Source: Lachnospiraceae bacterium (GTDB lineage: Bacteria > Bacillota > Clostridia > Lachnospirales > Lachnospiraceae). Taken from it: a stretch of 44,937 bases of DNA. Under the pieces are notes generated by a model. The model saw only the letters and a list, made by a program, of their open reading frames with translations, was not told the DNA's origin and did no database searches. Positions 35,387 through 44,842 of this stretch are shown here, piece by piece (position 1 is the stretch's first letter; each line of letters opens with the position of its first letter). The stretch is from contig JAIKZU010000089.1 in NCBI GenBank assembly GCA_024681985.1, positions 1 to 44,937 on the forward strand, read 5' to 3'. Position numbers and translations under genes: made by a program.

Positions 35387-37531
35387 CTAAATCAAAGTGT
35401 TTACATCAAGGATCAATGCCACTTCGCCGTCGCCTAAGATAGTAGCGCCGCTGATGAGCTTGTTATTGTCAATGACCTTACCTAAGGACTTGATAACGAT
35501 CTCCTGCTGTCCGATAAGGTTGTCAACTACAAGACCTGCATAACTGTCACCCTTCTTAACGATCACCACGGTGAGGTTGTCAGGCTCCTCGTCTCTCGGA
35601 GCGGAATCCAAAAGCTGATCCAAACGGATGATAGGGATAACCAAGCCACGGATGTGGATCACTTCCTTAGCTTCCACATACTTGATATCGTTTACGGAAA
35701 TATCCTCGATATTCATGATGCTTCCAAGAGCGATGGCGTATTTCTCGTCCCGGATCTCAACCATTAATGCCTGGATGATGGCAAGGGTCAGAGGCAACCG
35801 CACGGTAAAGGTGGAGCCCTGTCCGAGGGTGGATTTTACTTCCACATCTCCACCCAAAGCTTCGATGTTGGACTTTACAACATCCAGACCAACACCTCTT
35901 CCGGAGATGTCGGTGATCTCCTTTGCCATGGAAAAGCTGGGCATGAACAAGAATTCGATGATCTCCTTCTGGGTCAGGCTCTCAGCCTCTTCCGGAGAAA
36001 CGATACCACGTTCGATGGCCTTCTGTTTCACTTTTTCGGTATTGATACCGGCACCGTCATCACCAACCTGAATGATAACGTTATTGCCTTCCTGGAAAGC
36101 GTTTAAGAAAATAGTACCTTCTTCCGGCTTGCCGGCGGCTTTTCTTTCTTCCGGTGATTCGATTCCGTGATCTGCGGAATTACGTAACAAATGCTGTAAA
36201 GGATCACCGATCTGATCCACCACGGTACGATCCAACTCGGTCTCTTCACCGGTCATGATCAGATCCATGGGCTTTCCGAGCTTTCTGGAAAGGTCGCGGA
36301 TCATACGAGGGAATTTGTTAACAGTATTCTCGATAGGAACCATTCGAACTTTCATAACGGATTCATGAAGGTTCGTGGTGATACGCTCCAGATACTCGAT
36401 CTGTTCCTGCCAGCTCTGATTGTCGTAACCGGCACCTCCTCCATTGGATTCAGAAGAAGAAATGGAAACCAGAGAGTTCTTTGCGATGATCAGTTCGGAT
36501 ACCTGATTCATCAGTGCATCCAGCTTTTCGATATCCACACGTACTGTACGAGCGGTAACGGGTTTATTGGCCGTTTTCTTTGCAGGTGCAGGTGCAGCCT
36601 TTTCGCTGGCTTTTGCGACAGGCGCGGCTGCAGGTGCGGCTGCGGGTGCGGCAACCTCTTCTTTATCTTCGGCTGCAGCAGGTGCGGCAGCGGTTTTTTC
36701 GTACATATCGGGAGTAACCTTATCCAGATCAACGGCTTCGATCTCCGATACGGCGGAAACAGCGGCGCGCATACCGTCCACGTCTGTGGAGGAAGATGCT
36801 AAGATGCAACTAAAAGCCAGATCGAACTTCTCATCCTCGATATCCTGGGAAGAAGGCTCGTAAGCGATGATCTCACCGTAATCCTCCAAAGCCTTGAATA
36901 CCAAAAACGCTCTGGCGGCCTTCAGCAGGCACTCTTTTTGTACATGAACCGTCATACCATAGAGGATCAAACCGCTCTCTACAGAATCGTTCAACTTGGA
37001 AAGTGTATTTTCATCCACTTTCATCACTTTGAAATGATCTTTGCCGTTGGGATCTTCAGAGCCGGCGCTATCTCCATCTTCGGAGGGATTATCAGCATCG
37101 GCAGACGTGCTTTCCTCTCCGGCACCGTCGGAAACATCTCCGCCTTCGCTGCCTTCCAGGAAATCATTTAACTTTTTGATGAGGACTTCATTATCTTCGG
37201 TACCCTCATCAGAAGTAGATTTAACTGTGTCTACATATGCCTCAATGGCATCCAGACAGTTAAAAAGAATGTCGATCAGCTCACTGTTGACCTTGATATT
37301 GTCATTACGCACTTCGGAAAACAGATTCTCCATATCATGGGTCAAATGCTGCATGCGCTTAAAGCCCATGGTGCCGGCCATACCCTTTAAAGAGTGGGCT
37401 ACACGGAAAATCTCATTGATGGTATCTTTGTTCTCCGGCTCATTTTCCAAAACCATAATGTTGTCACTAAGGCTTTGAATGTGTTCACTAGATTCTTCGA
37501 TAAAAATGTCGAGATACTGACTTACATCCAT
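35387..37531 (-). CDS. cheA: Chemotaxis histidine kinase CheA
   Basis: CheA phosphorylates CheY (and usually CheB) under receptor control. 714 residues: P1 with FRVAHSLKGMAG (His46), a P2-like domain near 165-280, an Ala/Pro/Lys-rich linker (about 285-330), P3 dimerisation, P4 kinase with LLRNSADHGIE, GDDGAGIN and GRGVGLDVV, and a CheW-like P5 from about 580. All kinase motifs look intact. GGGGGT lies seven bases before the ATG. Since the CheB receiver here has lost its phosphoacceptor, CheY (not in this window) may be its main target. Confidence 0.97.
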   Translation of the reverse strand: MDVSQYLDIFIEESSEHIQSLSDNIMVLENEPENKDTINEIFRVAHSLKGMAGTMGFKRMQHLTHDMENLFSEVRNDNIKVNSELIDILFNCLDAIEAYVDTVKSTSDEGTEDNEVLIKKLNDFLEGSEGGDVSDGAGEESTSADADNPSEDGDSAGSEDPNGKDHFKVMKVDENTLSKLNDSVESGLILYGMTVHVQKECLLKAARAFLVFKALEDYGEIIAYEPSSQDIEDEKFDLAFSCILASSSTDVDGMRAAVSAVSEIEAVDLDKVTPDMYEKTAAAPAAAEDKEEVAAPAAAPAAAPVAKASEKAAPAPAKKTANKPVTARTVRVDIEKLDALMNQVSELIIAKNSLVSISSSESNGGGAGYDNQSWQEQIEYLERITTNLHESVMKVRMVPIENTVNKFPRMIRDLSRKLGKPMDLIMTGEETELDRTVVDQIGDPLQHLLRNSADHGIESPEERKAAGKPEEGTIFLNAFQEGNNVIIQVGDDGAGINTEKVKQKAIERGIVSPEEAESLTQKEIIEFLFMPSFSMAKEITDISGRGVGLDVVKSNIEALGGDVEVKSTLGQGSTFTVRLPLTLAIIQALMVEIRDEKYAIALGSIMNIEDISVNDIKYVEAKEVIHIRGLVIPIIRLDQLLDSAPRDEEPDNLTVVIVKKGDSYAGLVVDNLIGQQEIVIKSLGKVIDNNKLISGATILGDGEVALILDVNTLI

Positions 37532-37534
37532 CTT

Positions 37535-38638
37535 TTATACCCCCAGTTTCTTTGCTATTGCCTTTGCCATTTCGTTGATCGGTGCGGATTCATTGGACAG
37601 GCCCGCCACATCGGCGGATTTCGGCATGCCGTAAACCACGCAAGTATCCGCTGATTGAGTGATGCAATATACGTTCTTAACGGAAGACAGATAGGAGATC
37701 CCTTCTGTCCCATCACTTCCCATGCCCGTCAAAACGACACACAGGATGTTTTTGATGGGAAGACTTCCCAAAGAGCGATACATCACATCCGCACAAGGTT
37801 TCAAGTTTCCAATGGCAGGTGCGTCCGACAATGAACACATCATCTTTCCGGAAGGATTCATCTTGATCTCCAAATGTTTCCCGCCGGGAGCGATGTAAAC
37901 ATGGTCATTTTGCAACACTTCTCTGTCAGAAGCTTCACAAACCTCCAGGTTCGCAGTTTCATTGATGCGTTCCGCCAAAGAAGCCGTAAATCCTTTGGGC
38001 ATATGCTGGGTGATGATCACCGGGACTTTCAGTCCCTTCGGAAGCATCGGGATACAGGTGCGAAGCGCCTGTGGTCCGCCGGTGGAAGAAGCGATGGCGA
38101 CCAGGTCGAACTTGTCGGTGGCTTTCATGGAGGAAACAGCTCGATTGATGTTTTCCTGCTTCGGGCTTTCGACAGGCGGGACGGAAGCCATTGGCTTTAC
38201 CGCATCAGCGGGTCGTAAGGTCTGTGGTTTCACGAGTTTGGAACTGCCGGCAACCTGAAGGGCCTTTTTCAGTTCCTTTGTAAACGTTTCCCTCTCTTCA
38301 GGAGAAAGATGGAATGGACGGACAACAAACTCAACTGCTCCGTCATCACAAGCTTTCATGGTCATGTCGCGATCTTCCTTCACTGTGGTGGAGATCGCAA
38401 TGATGGGAATCCTGCAACCGGAATCCACAAGCTTTTTGATCACGTCAATCCCGCTCATCCGTGGAAGATTGACATTCATAGTGATGACATCGAAGTTGCC
38501 GAAATCAGAGATCCGTCGAAAAGCACTCTCTCCGTCAGCGCAAACGTCCACAACCTCGTACCCTTGTATGGAATTGATTATATCACACATGAGCTTTCTC
38601 ATGAGTGCAGAGTCATCGACGACAAAAACCCGCTTCAT
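37535..38638 (-). CDS. cheB: CheB methylesterase/deamidase with a non-canonical receiver domain
   Basis: CheB removes methyl groups from chemoreceptors. Here 367 residues. The C-terminal esterase domain keeps the catalytic triad Ser185 (SSTGGP), His212 (TQHMP) and Asp309 (GMGSDG). The N-terminal receiver keeps the acidic pair Asp8-Asp9, but the usual phosphoacceptor Asp is Asn55 (ITMNVNLPRMSG) and the conserved Lys is Arg107 (FVVRPF); both codons, AAT and CGT, were checked. The domain should therefore not be phosphorylated in the standard way. An in-frame GTG at 38641 is an alternative start, but AAGG lies six bases before the ATG. Confidence 0.95.
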   Translation of the reverse strand: MKRVFVVDDSALMRKLMCDIINSIQGYEVVDVCADGESAFRRISDFGNFDVITMNVNLPRMSGIDVIKKLVDSGCRIPIIAISTTVKEDRDMTMKACDDGAVEFVVRPFHLSPEERETFTKELKKALQVAGSSKLVKPQTLRPADAVKPMASVPPVESPKQENINRAVSSMKATDKFDLVAIASSTGGPQALRTCIPMLPKGLKVPVIITQHMPKGFTASLAERINETANLEVCEASDREVLQNDHVYIAPGGKHLEIKMNPSGKMMCSLSDAPAIGNLKPCADVMYRSLGSLPIKNILCVVLTGMGSDGTEGISYLSSVKNVYCITQSADTCVVYGMPKSADVAGLSNESAPINEMAKAIAKKLGV

Positions 38639-38640
38639 CA

Positions 38641-39381
38641 CTAGCCTTGTCCTTTCCTTCTGATACGTCTCTCCTCTTCGAAGATATAACGAATGATCCT
38701 CTCCTGCACCCTGCTTTCGGAGAAGATAAATTTAAATCGATATGCATATTTACTGCTGTCATTCACCTGGGTACAGGCAATGAGTTTCGCCAAGAGATTG
38801 AACTCTTCGGTTCCGGTGTCAAAATGCAAAGAAAAATGTAACAGACAAAAGCTGACATCCGACATATGGGTCGGGGATACCACACGCATTCCGCCGCCAC
38901 TGATGTCTACAATGGTACCGTCGGCGGTCTGCTTCATAAAAGTGCCTTCTTTTATGATCTCCTGGGCCTCATCGGAATCCATCTCATTGGAGGGATCCGT
39001 CAAACCGTCAAACACGATGGGGATCAGGCAGTTCAAACGATAATACTCCCGCCGCTGGTGCTTTTCCAGTTTCGAAGTCAGTTTTGCCTTTAAAAGATAA
39101 AAATTACCCCGCTTAAAGCGATCCACCACCGTACCTTCCGCCTTAAAAATCCCGCCGGAAGTGGTAAATACAAATTCGTAGCGGACATTCTGCGGAAGAA
39201 GCAATAACTTACCGCCACGTGTCGGCATATCCAACTCCAAAGTGTCGTCACTCTTGATGTCATAGATCTTTGACATAAAGACTTTGACGTCCTCTTTGTT
39301 GCCGGTGATGTCGGCCCGTGTGGCTTCCTGTAAAAACCGTATACTGACATTTACGCCGGGTTTTAACTCTTGTACAAGCAT
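38641..39381 (-). CDS. PilZ-domain c-di-GMP receptor, YcgR-like
   Basis: 246 residues: an N-terminal YcgR-like beta domain (1-105) and a C-terminal PilZ domain. The c-di-GMP binding signature is complete: RREYYR (Arg111 and Arg115) and DISGGG (159-164). YcgR-type proteins slow or stop the flagellar motor when c-di-GMP is high. It lies between flhG and cheB, tightly packed on both sides, in the flagellar operon. It fits with the HD-GYP relay encoded elsewhere in the window. Confidence 0.93.
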   Translation of the reverse strand: MLVQELKPGVNVSIRFLQEATRADITGNKEDVKVFMSKIYDIKSDDTLELDMPTRGGKLLLLPQNVRYEFVFTTSGGIFKAEGTVVDRFKRGNFYLLKAKLTSKLEKHQRREYYRLNCLIPIVFDGLTDPSNEMDSDEAQEIIKEGTFMKQTADGTIVDISGGGMRVVSPTHMSDVSFCLLHFSLHFDTGTEEFNLLAKLIACTQVNDSSKYAYRFKFIFSESRVQERIIRYIFEEERRIRRKGQG

Positions 39382-39383
39382 AC

Positions 39384-40271
39384 CTATCGGATATCCCCCT
39401 GTTTTTTAATAAAGCTGTTAAAAAACCCGAACAACCCTAAACTCTTTTGTCCTCCGCTGTCATTACCCAACAGCCGGTTGGCTACCTCATAGAAAGCCCG
39501 TGAAGACTTGGCCGCAGGAGAAACCAAAGATACGATCTGCTGGTTACGCACCGCTGTCTCCAAAAGCGCGTCGCTGGGAATGTCTCCCAGATAAGAAAGA
39601 GAGCCTCCCAAAAACTTCCCCACAACGGAGTTTAACTTTTCATAAACCGCTGCCCCCTCGTCCGAAGCCACGATCCGATTGGCCAAAATAAACAGCGTAG
39701 GAAGCGTGCCCCTTCGTGCACCATCGCTTTTATATACGGCTTTGATCAACGAATAAGCATCGGTGATGGAACTGGGCTCCGGGGTGGTCACAACAATGAC
39801 CTCCGGAGAAGATAAAACAAAACTCATCACCGTTTCCGAAACCCCTGCTCCGGTATCGATGAGAAGTACATCACACAGCTGATTCAGCTTGGATAAGCCA
39901 TAGATCACACCGTTTAACTGATCGGAATTTAAATTGTTTAATTTCACGATGCCGGAACCGCCGGATATAAAACCGATCCCCTCGGGACCGGCAGTGATGA
40001 TCTCTTCCAGCTCCGACTCTCCGAAGATATAATCCGACAGATTATACTTGGGAACCGTACCGCAGAGAACCTCCACATTGGCTAAACCAAAGTCTGCATC
40101 TAAAATTATAACACGTTTTCCCATTTTACGGAATTGCAAAGCTAGATTAACGGCGCAATTTGACTTTCCCACGCCACCTTTTCCGGAGGTAATGGTGATG
40201 ATCCGCGCTTCTTTGGTGTTTATCACATTTTGGGCTTTTACAACATTGCGTAACCCCTGTGCCTGATCCAT
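39384..40271 (-). CDS. flhG: MinD-like ATPase FlhG
   Basis: FlhG controls flagellar number and placement with FlhF. The 295-residue protein has the deviant Walker A SGKGGVGKSN (GKGGVGKS at 30-37), DADFGLANVE near 58 and DTGAGVSE near 138. It starts at the ATG at 40271, six bases after AGGAGG; the TTG three bases upstream is too close. The ATG overlaps the flhF stop as TGATG, so the pair is translationally coupled. Confidence 0.95.
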   Translation of the reverse strand: MDQAQGLRNVVKAQNVINTKEARIITITSGKGGVGKSNCAVNLALQFRKMGKRVIILDADFGLANVEVLCGTVPKYNLSDYIFGESELEEIITAGPEGIGFISGGSGIVKLNNLNSDQLNGVIYGLSKLNQLCDVLLIDTGAGVSETVMSFVLSSPEVIVVTTPEPSSITDAYSLIKAVYKSDGARRGTLPTLFILANRIVASDEGAAVYEKLNSVVGKFLGGSLSYLGDIPSDALLETAVRNQQIVSLVSPAAKSSRAFYEVANRLLGNDSGGQKSLGLFGFFNSFIKKQGDIR

Positions 40272-41638
40272 CAATGTCCTCCTAATAGCTGCTTCACCAA
40301 TTTTTGAGAATCAATGACTTCGATATCATCCGGCACATTCTGCCCGTTGGTCACATAGGACAGATCCGCCTGGGTATAGAGTTTCATGTTTAAAACATTT
40401 CCGTAGGCGGCAGTTTCATCCAGTTTGGTAAAGATCACTTTGAAATCCGTAAACTCTCTGTAAGTATCCACGATCTCTTTTAAATCCTGGTATTTGGTGG
40501 TGGCGGAAAGTACCAAAAAGATCTCCTTTTCGTAGCTTTCGTCCACGGTGGACAAAAGTTTCTTTAAGTCATCCTTTTGGGTCTGGTTCTTATGGGAAAA
40601 ACCGGCGGTATCCACCAGCACCAGATCCATATCTCTGTACTTGGACAGTTCATCGTTAAAATCTGATGCGTCATAGACGATGGACAGCGGAGCGGACAGA
40701 ATATCCGCATATACCCGCAGCTGGTCTGTTGCCGCGATCCGATAGGTATCCGTGGTGATAAAGGATACGTTTTTCTTTTTATCGATCTTAAACTTGGACG
40801 CCAGCTTTGCAATGGTAGTGGTCTTCCCCACTCCCGTAGGTCCGATGATAAATACTACCTTCGGACGGTTCTCGCTCAAAGTGATCACATTGGGCTTTCC
40901 CAGTTTCAAGACCAGTTTCTGATAGACGTTGGAGATCAGATAATCCAGGCTGGAGCCGGAGGAGATCACCCGATCCAAGTCCTCTAAGATCTGATTGACA
41001 TACCGCTCATCCACTTCGTTGTCCATGAGGATGTTGTAGAGCATCTTTAAGAATCCCTTTTGATCCTTGCCGTTTAAGGGACTTTGGGTGAGGGCCTGTG
41101 AAGAAATATGCCGTTCTTCTTTTATCGGTTCCGTAATCTTTTCTTCCTTGGGCTCTTCCTTTTGAGGCGCCGTCTTTAAAAAAGCCTTGGGATCCTCCCG
41201 AAGGGACTTAAATTCCTCTTTTTCCACCATCTCGCCGATCTCGCGAAAAGCACTCTTTAAATCCTGTTCATTCACAAAACCGGAAGTGCTGTTGGATGCC
41301 GGATTTATGGGATTAGGCTGGGGCGCGTTTCGATAGATAGCAGAATTCTCCGGCACTTTGGGTATCACCACTTCATCGTCGACGCGCATATCATAGTGCC
41401 TGCCGGCAGAAATCGGAGGAATGGATTTTAACTCATTTGCCCCGGAGGATGGAAAGATCTTTTGATCATTTTCCTCAATGGCTGCGGTCACTTCATAAAA
41501 GGGTGCCTTAAATACACCAAAAAGCCCTTTTTGCTTTTGCTCTTTGATGTTCATGATCACCACCTGGCTGCCTAATTCCGCCTTGGCTGCTTCGATGGCC
41601 TCTTCTTTCGTTTTCCCCGTGTACTTTTTGATCGTCAT
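40271..41638 (-). CDS. flhF: Flagellar SRP-like GTPase FlhF
   Basis: FlhF is an SRP-family GTPase that sets the flagellar assembly site. 455 residues: a basic N-terminal B domain, a Pro/Glu-rich linker (about 55-190), and the NG domain with GPTGVGKTT (266-274), DTYR (297-300) and DTAG (343-346). Motifs are intact. The ribosome site is weak (GGTAAG), and the gene starts one base after the flhA stop, so coupling is likely. Confidence 0.96.
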   Translation of the reverse strand: MTIKKYTGKTKEEAIEAAKAELGSQVVIMNIKEQKQKGLFGVFKAPFYEVTAAIEENDQKIFPSSGANELKSIPPISAGRHYDMRVDDEVVIPKVPENSAIYRNAPQPNPINPASNSTSGFVNEQDLKSAFREIGEMVEKEEFKSLREDPKAFLKTAPQKEEPKEEKITEPIKEERHISSQALTQSPLNGKDQKGFLKMLYNILMDNEVDERYVNQILEDLDRVISSGSSLDYLISNVYQKLVLKLGKPNVITLSENRPKVVFIIGPTGVGKTTTIAKLASKFKIDKKKNVSFITTDTYRIAATDQLRVYADILSAPLSIVYDASDFNDELSKYRDMDLVLVDTAGFSHKNQTQKDDLKKLLSTVDESYEKEIFLVLSATTKYQDLKEIVDTYREFTDFKVIFTKLDETAAYGNVLNMKLYTQADLSYVTNGQNVPDDIEVIDSQKLVKQLLGGH

Positions 41639-41639
41639 T

Positions 41640-43685
41640 TTATACGCTTACCATTCCCAAAGATTTTAATTCCACGTTTGACTCAACTTCATTATACGAA
41701 ACTACCACCAGATCATCAAAATAATCATCTGCCAGTTTCTTAAAGTACATACGCACAATGGGGGAACATACCACAATGGGGGTCCGCCCCTGCTCTTCCA
41801 TCTTTTTCGTCTGCTCCTCAGTGGCATCCATGATGGCCCGTACCCGCTGGGGATCCAATGTCAGATATGCCCCCTGCTCCGTTTGTTTGATGGAGGACAT
41901 GATCTCCTGCTCCACCTTGGGATCCACAGTGATGACGACGTTTTCCTCATTGGGTGCAAAATACCGGCCGGAAATGGCCCGCTTCAATCCCTGTCGCACA
42001 TACTCCGTCAAAACATCCGTATCCCGGGTGGTGGAGGACCGGTCCGCCAAGATTTCGAAGATGGACAAAAGATCCCGGATGGATATGCCCTCTTTTAAGA
42101 GGTTCTGCAAAATCTTTTGTACTTCGCCGAGACCCAACTGGGAAGGAATCAGTTCGTCCACCAGTACCGGATTGGTTTCTTTTAGGTTGTCCACCAGGTT
42201 CTGTACATCCTGTCTGGTCAAAAGCTCCGAGATATGACTTCGGATTACTTCCGTTAAGTGGGTGGCGATGATGGAGGGTGGATCTACCACCGTATAGCCC
42301 AAGCTTTCCGCCCGCTCCCGCTGGGATTCCGTGATCCACAGCGCCGGTAGATGGAAGGAAGGTTCAAAGGTTTCGATTCCCGTGATCTCTTCCTCCACAT
42401 AGCCCGGATTCATGGCCATGTAGTGATCGAACATGATCTCGCCTTCCGTCACCTGAATTCCTTTGATCTTTATGATGTACTGATTGGGATTTAACTGGAT
42501 ATTATCCCGCAGTCGTATGATGGGTACCACAGTACCCAGTTCCAAAGCGATCTGCCGTCGGATCATAACCACACGATCCAACAGATCTCCGCCCTGGTTG
42601 ACGTCCGCCAAGGGAATGATACCGTAACCAAACTCCAATTCGATGGGATCTACGGATAAAAGAGAGACCACATTTTCCGGTCGTCGGATCTCCTCTGCCG
42701 CTTCCTCTTCTTCCGCCACTTCCTGTTCGATGGTCTCCTCTCCGATGGAACGCTGCATGGAAAGGCCGGCGATAATGAACATCCCGCCAAAGCCCAGGAA
42801 CAAAAGGGTATTCAAAGGGGTGGAGACACCTAAGAGCATCAAGGCCGCCCCTACGATAAAGAGCACCTTCGGCACACCGAAGAGCTGGCGGATCAGCGTA
42901 CCGGAGAAGTCCGCTTCCTTTGATCCCTTTGTGATCAGGATACCTGTAGCCAGAGATATGGAAAGAGACGGGATCTGCGAAGCCAACCCGTCACCGATGG
43001 TAAGTATCCCGTACTGATTCAATGCATCCCCGGCAGCCATCCCCTGGCGGAGTATGCCCATGGTGGTGCCTCCCAAAAGGTTTACAAAGGTGATGATAAG
43101 ACCTGCCGTGGCATCACCTTTTACGTACTTCGTAGCACCGTCCATGGAACCGAAGAAATTGGATTCATCCTGCAGCTTCTGTCGAGCCGCGATGGCTTCC
43201 TTATCCGTAATGGCTCCGGTGTTCAAGTCCGCATCGATGGCCATCTGCTTACCGGGCATGGCGTCCAGTGTAAATCTGGCCGTTACCTCAGCCACACGCT
43301 CCGTACCTTTGTTGATGACCACAAACTGCACGATGATCAAAATGATAAATACGATGGCGCCGATGATGATATCGTTTCCACCAACAAACTGACCGAAGGT
43401 AGATACCACGTTCCCGGGATTACCGGTAGTCAGTATCAATCGGGTGGAGGATACGTTTAGGGAGATACGAAAAATGGTTGAAAACAGCAAAATGGTAGGG
43501 AAATTGCTCATCTGCAAAACTTCCGTAGAAAACAGACAGTTCATCAGGATCACAAGGGCAATGGAAATATTAAATGCCAGCATGATATCCAGCATAAAGG
43601 ACGGCATGGGAATGATCAAAAACATAATGGCCGCCAAGAGATAACCGGCTACGCCGATGTCGGTTCTTTTTACGACTCCGTTCAA
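41640..43685 (-). CDS. flhA: Flagellar export apparatus protein FlhA
   Basis: FlhA forms the nonameric export gate of the flagellar type III system. About 681 residues: eight membrane helices in the first 320 with the conserved FHIPEP-type cytoplasmic loop (residues near 150, VTARFTLDAMPGKQMAIDAD), then a large cytosolic domain. An ATG at 43691 lies only one base from AGGAGG, while the TTG at 43685 has ideal seven-base spacing; I therefore prefer TTG, two codons shorter. Confidence 0.95.
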   Translation of the reverse strand: MNGVVKRTDIGVAGYLLAAIMFLIIPMPSFMLDIMLAFNISIALVILMNCLFSTEVLQMSNFPTILLFSTIFRISLNVSSTRLILTTGNPGNVVSTFGQFVGGNDIIIGAIVFIILIIVQFVVINKGTERVAEVTARFTLDAMPGKQMAIDADLNTGAITDKEAIAARQKLQDESNFFGSMDGATKYVKGDATAGLIITFVNLLGGTTMGILRQGMAAGDALNQYGILTIGDGLASQIPSLSISLATGILITKGSKEADFSGTLIRQLFGVPKVLFIVGAALMLLGVSTPLNTLLFLGFGGMFIIAGLSMQRSIGEETIEQEVAEEEEAAEEIRRPENVVSLLSVDPIELEFGYGIIPLADVNQGGDLLDRVVMIRRQIALELGTVVPIIRLRDNIQLNPNQYIIKIKGIQVTEGEIMFDHYMAMNPGYVEEEITGIETFEPSFHLPALWITESQRERAESLGYTVVDPPSIIATHLTEVIRSHISELLTRQDVQNLVDNLKETNPVLVDELIPSQLGLGEVQKILQNLLKEGISIRDLLSIFEILADRSSTTRDTDVLTEYVRQGLKRAISGRYFAPNEENVVITVDPKVEQEIMSSIKQTEQGAYLTLDPQRVRAIMDATEEQTKKMEEQGRTPIVVCSPIVRMYFKKLADDYFDDLVVVSYNEVESNVELKSLGMVSV

Positions 43686-43727
43686 GTCCATGCCTCCTTT
43701 CTCATTCTAAAAATAAAGCTTTCATCA

Positions 43728-44837
43728 TCAGACGGTTTTACCCTTTTGCTGCCAGACAACCGCCAGGATCTCTGCCACCGCCTGGTACATCTCCGGAGGG
43801 ATCATCTGTCCGATCTCCACCGTAGTGTATAAAGACCTGGCCAAAGGCTTGTTCTCCACAATACGGACATTGTTTTCCTTTGCCATGTCTTTGATCCTCT
43901 GGGCGATGAGATCCTGTCCCTTGGCCACCACAATGGGGGCCGGAGCTTCCTCTCTGTCGTATTTGATGGCCACCGCCAGATGGGTAGGGTTTGTGATGAC
44001 CACATCCGCCTGGGGGACGGACTGCATCATACGACGCTGGGATACTTCACGCATCTTCTGTTTGATCTTGCCCTTGATGGCAGGATCTCCTTCTGCGTTC
44101 TTCCACTCGTCTTTCACTTCCTGCTTGGTCATCTTTAGGCTTTTCTTATGCTTATATTTTTGATAAGCAAAATCAACAAATCCCACAATCAAAAGAACGA
44201 GACTGATACGAAGCCCGATATCCAGAACCAAAGTGCCGATATGCGCCACTGCCGCATACAGTGGGATCTCGTAGAGCACATAGATATCATTTAGGTGACT
44301 TTTGACCATGGAATACGCCACCAAAAAGATGATCAGTATCTTTGCAACGGACATTCCCAGGTTCACCAAAGACTGAACGGAAATGATACGCTTAAACCCA
44401 TTGACGGGATTGAATTTGTCAAGTTTGGGCTTTAAAGGTTCCGCCGTCACTTTAAACTGAAACTGCAGCCCGGTAGCTAAAGCGCTTACCAAAAAGCCGG
44501 TGGCAAAAAAAGGAGCCACCAGTATCAGCATCTGCAGCATGATCTGCAAAAATACAACAAACACGGTTTGGACATCCAAAAGATCCCGATCCGTAGCCAC
44601 CACCTCAGGGATCAGTGTCCCATAAGCCCAATGAAACACATACAAAAACCGCTGTCCCACAAAGGAGACCACAACACGGAGTATGATAAAGAGCCCCACC
44701 AGTTCGATGGCATGGGATAGTTCCTGGCTCTTCCCCACCCGGCCCTTATCTCTGGCATCGGAGAGTTTTTTACTGGTAGGCTCTTCGGTCTTATCGTCGC
44801 CGAAGAATTGTAGGTCATATCGTAATCGAAGTTCCAA
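43728..44837 (-). CDS. flhB: Flagellar export switch protein FlhB
   Basis: FlhB switches export from hook to filament substrates by self-cleavage. 369 residues: a short cytosolic start with DLQFFGDDKTEEPTSKK, four membrane helices (about 45-65, 92-120, 160-180, 200-222), and a cytosolic tail with the cleavage site Asn283-Pro284-Thr-His (NPTH). The start is TTG at 44837, with CAGG about eight bases before it; no ATG fits. Confidence 0.95.
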   Translation of the reverse strand: MELRLRYDLQFFGDDKTEEPTSKKLSDARDKGRVGKSQELSHAIELVGLFIILRVVVSFVGQRFLYVFHWAYGTLIPEVVATDRDLLDVQTVFVVFLQIMLQMLILVAPFFATGFLVSALATGLQFQFKVTAEPLKPKLDKFNPVNGFKRIISVQSLVNLGMSVAKILIIFLVAYSMVKSHLNDIYVLYEIPLYAAVAHIGTLVLDIGLRISLVLLIVGFVDFAYQKYKHKKSLKMTKQEVKDEWKNAEGDPAIKGKIKQKMREVSQRRMMQSVPQADVVITNPTHLAVAIKYDREEAPAPIVVAKGQDLIAQRIKDMAKENNVRIVENKPLARSLYTTVEIGQMIPPEMYQAVAEILAVVWQQKGKTV

Positions 44838-44842
44838 TCGGA

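Noticed and set aside
36567-36700. Tandem-repeat-like GCAGGTGCAG stretch in cheA
   Set aside because: It encodes the Ala/Pro-rich interdomain linker of CheA, a common low-complexity feature, and stays in frame.
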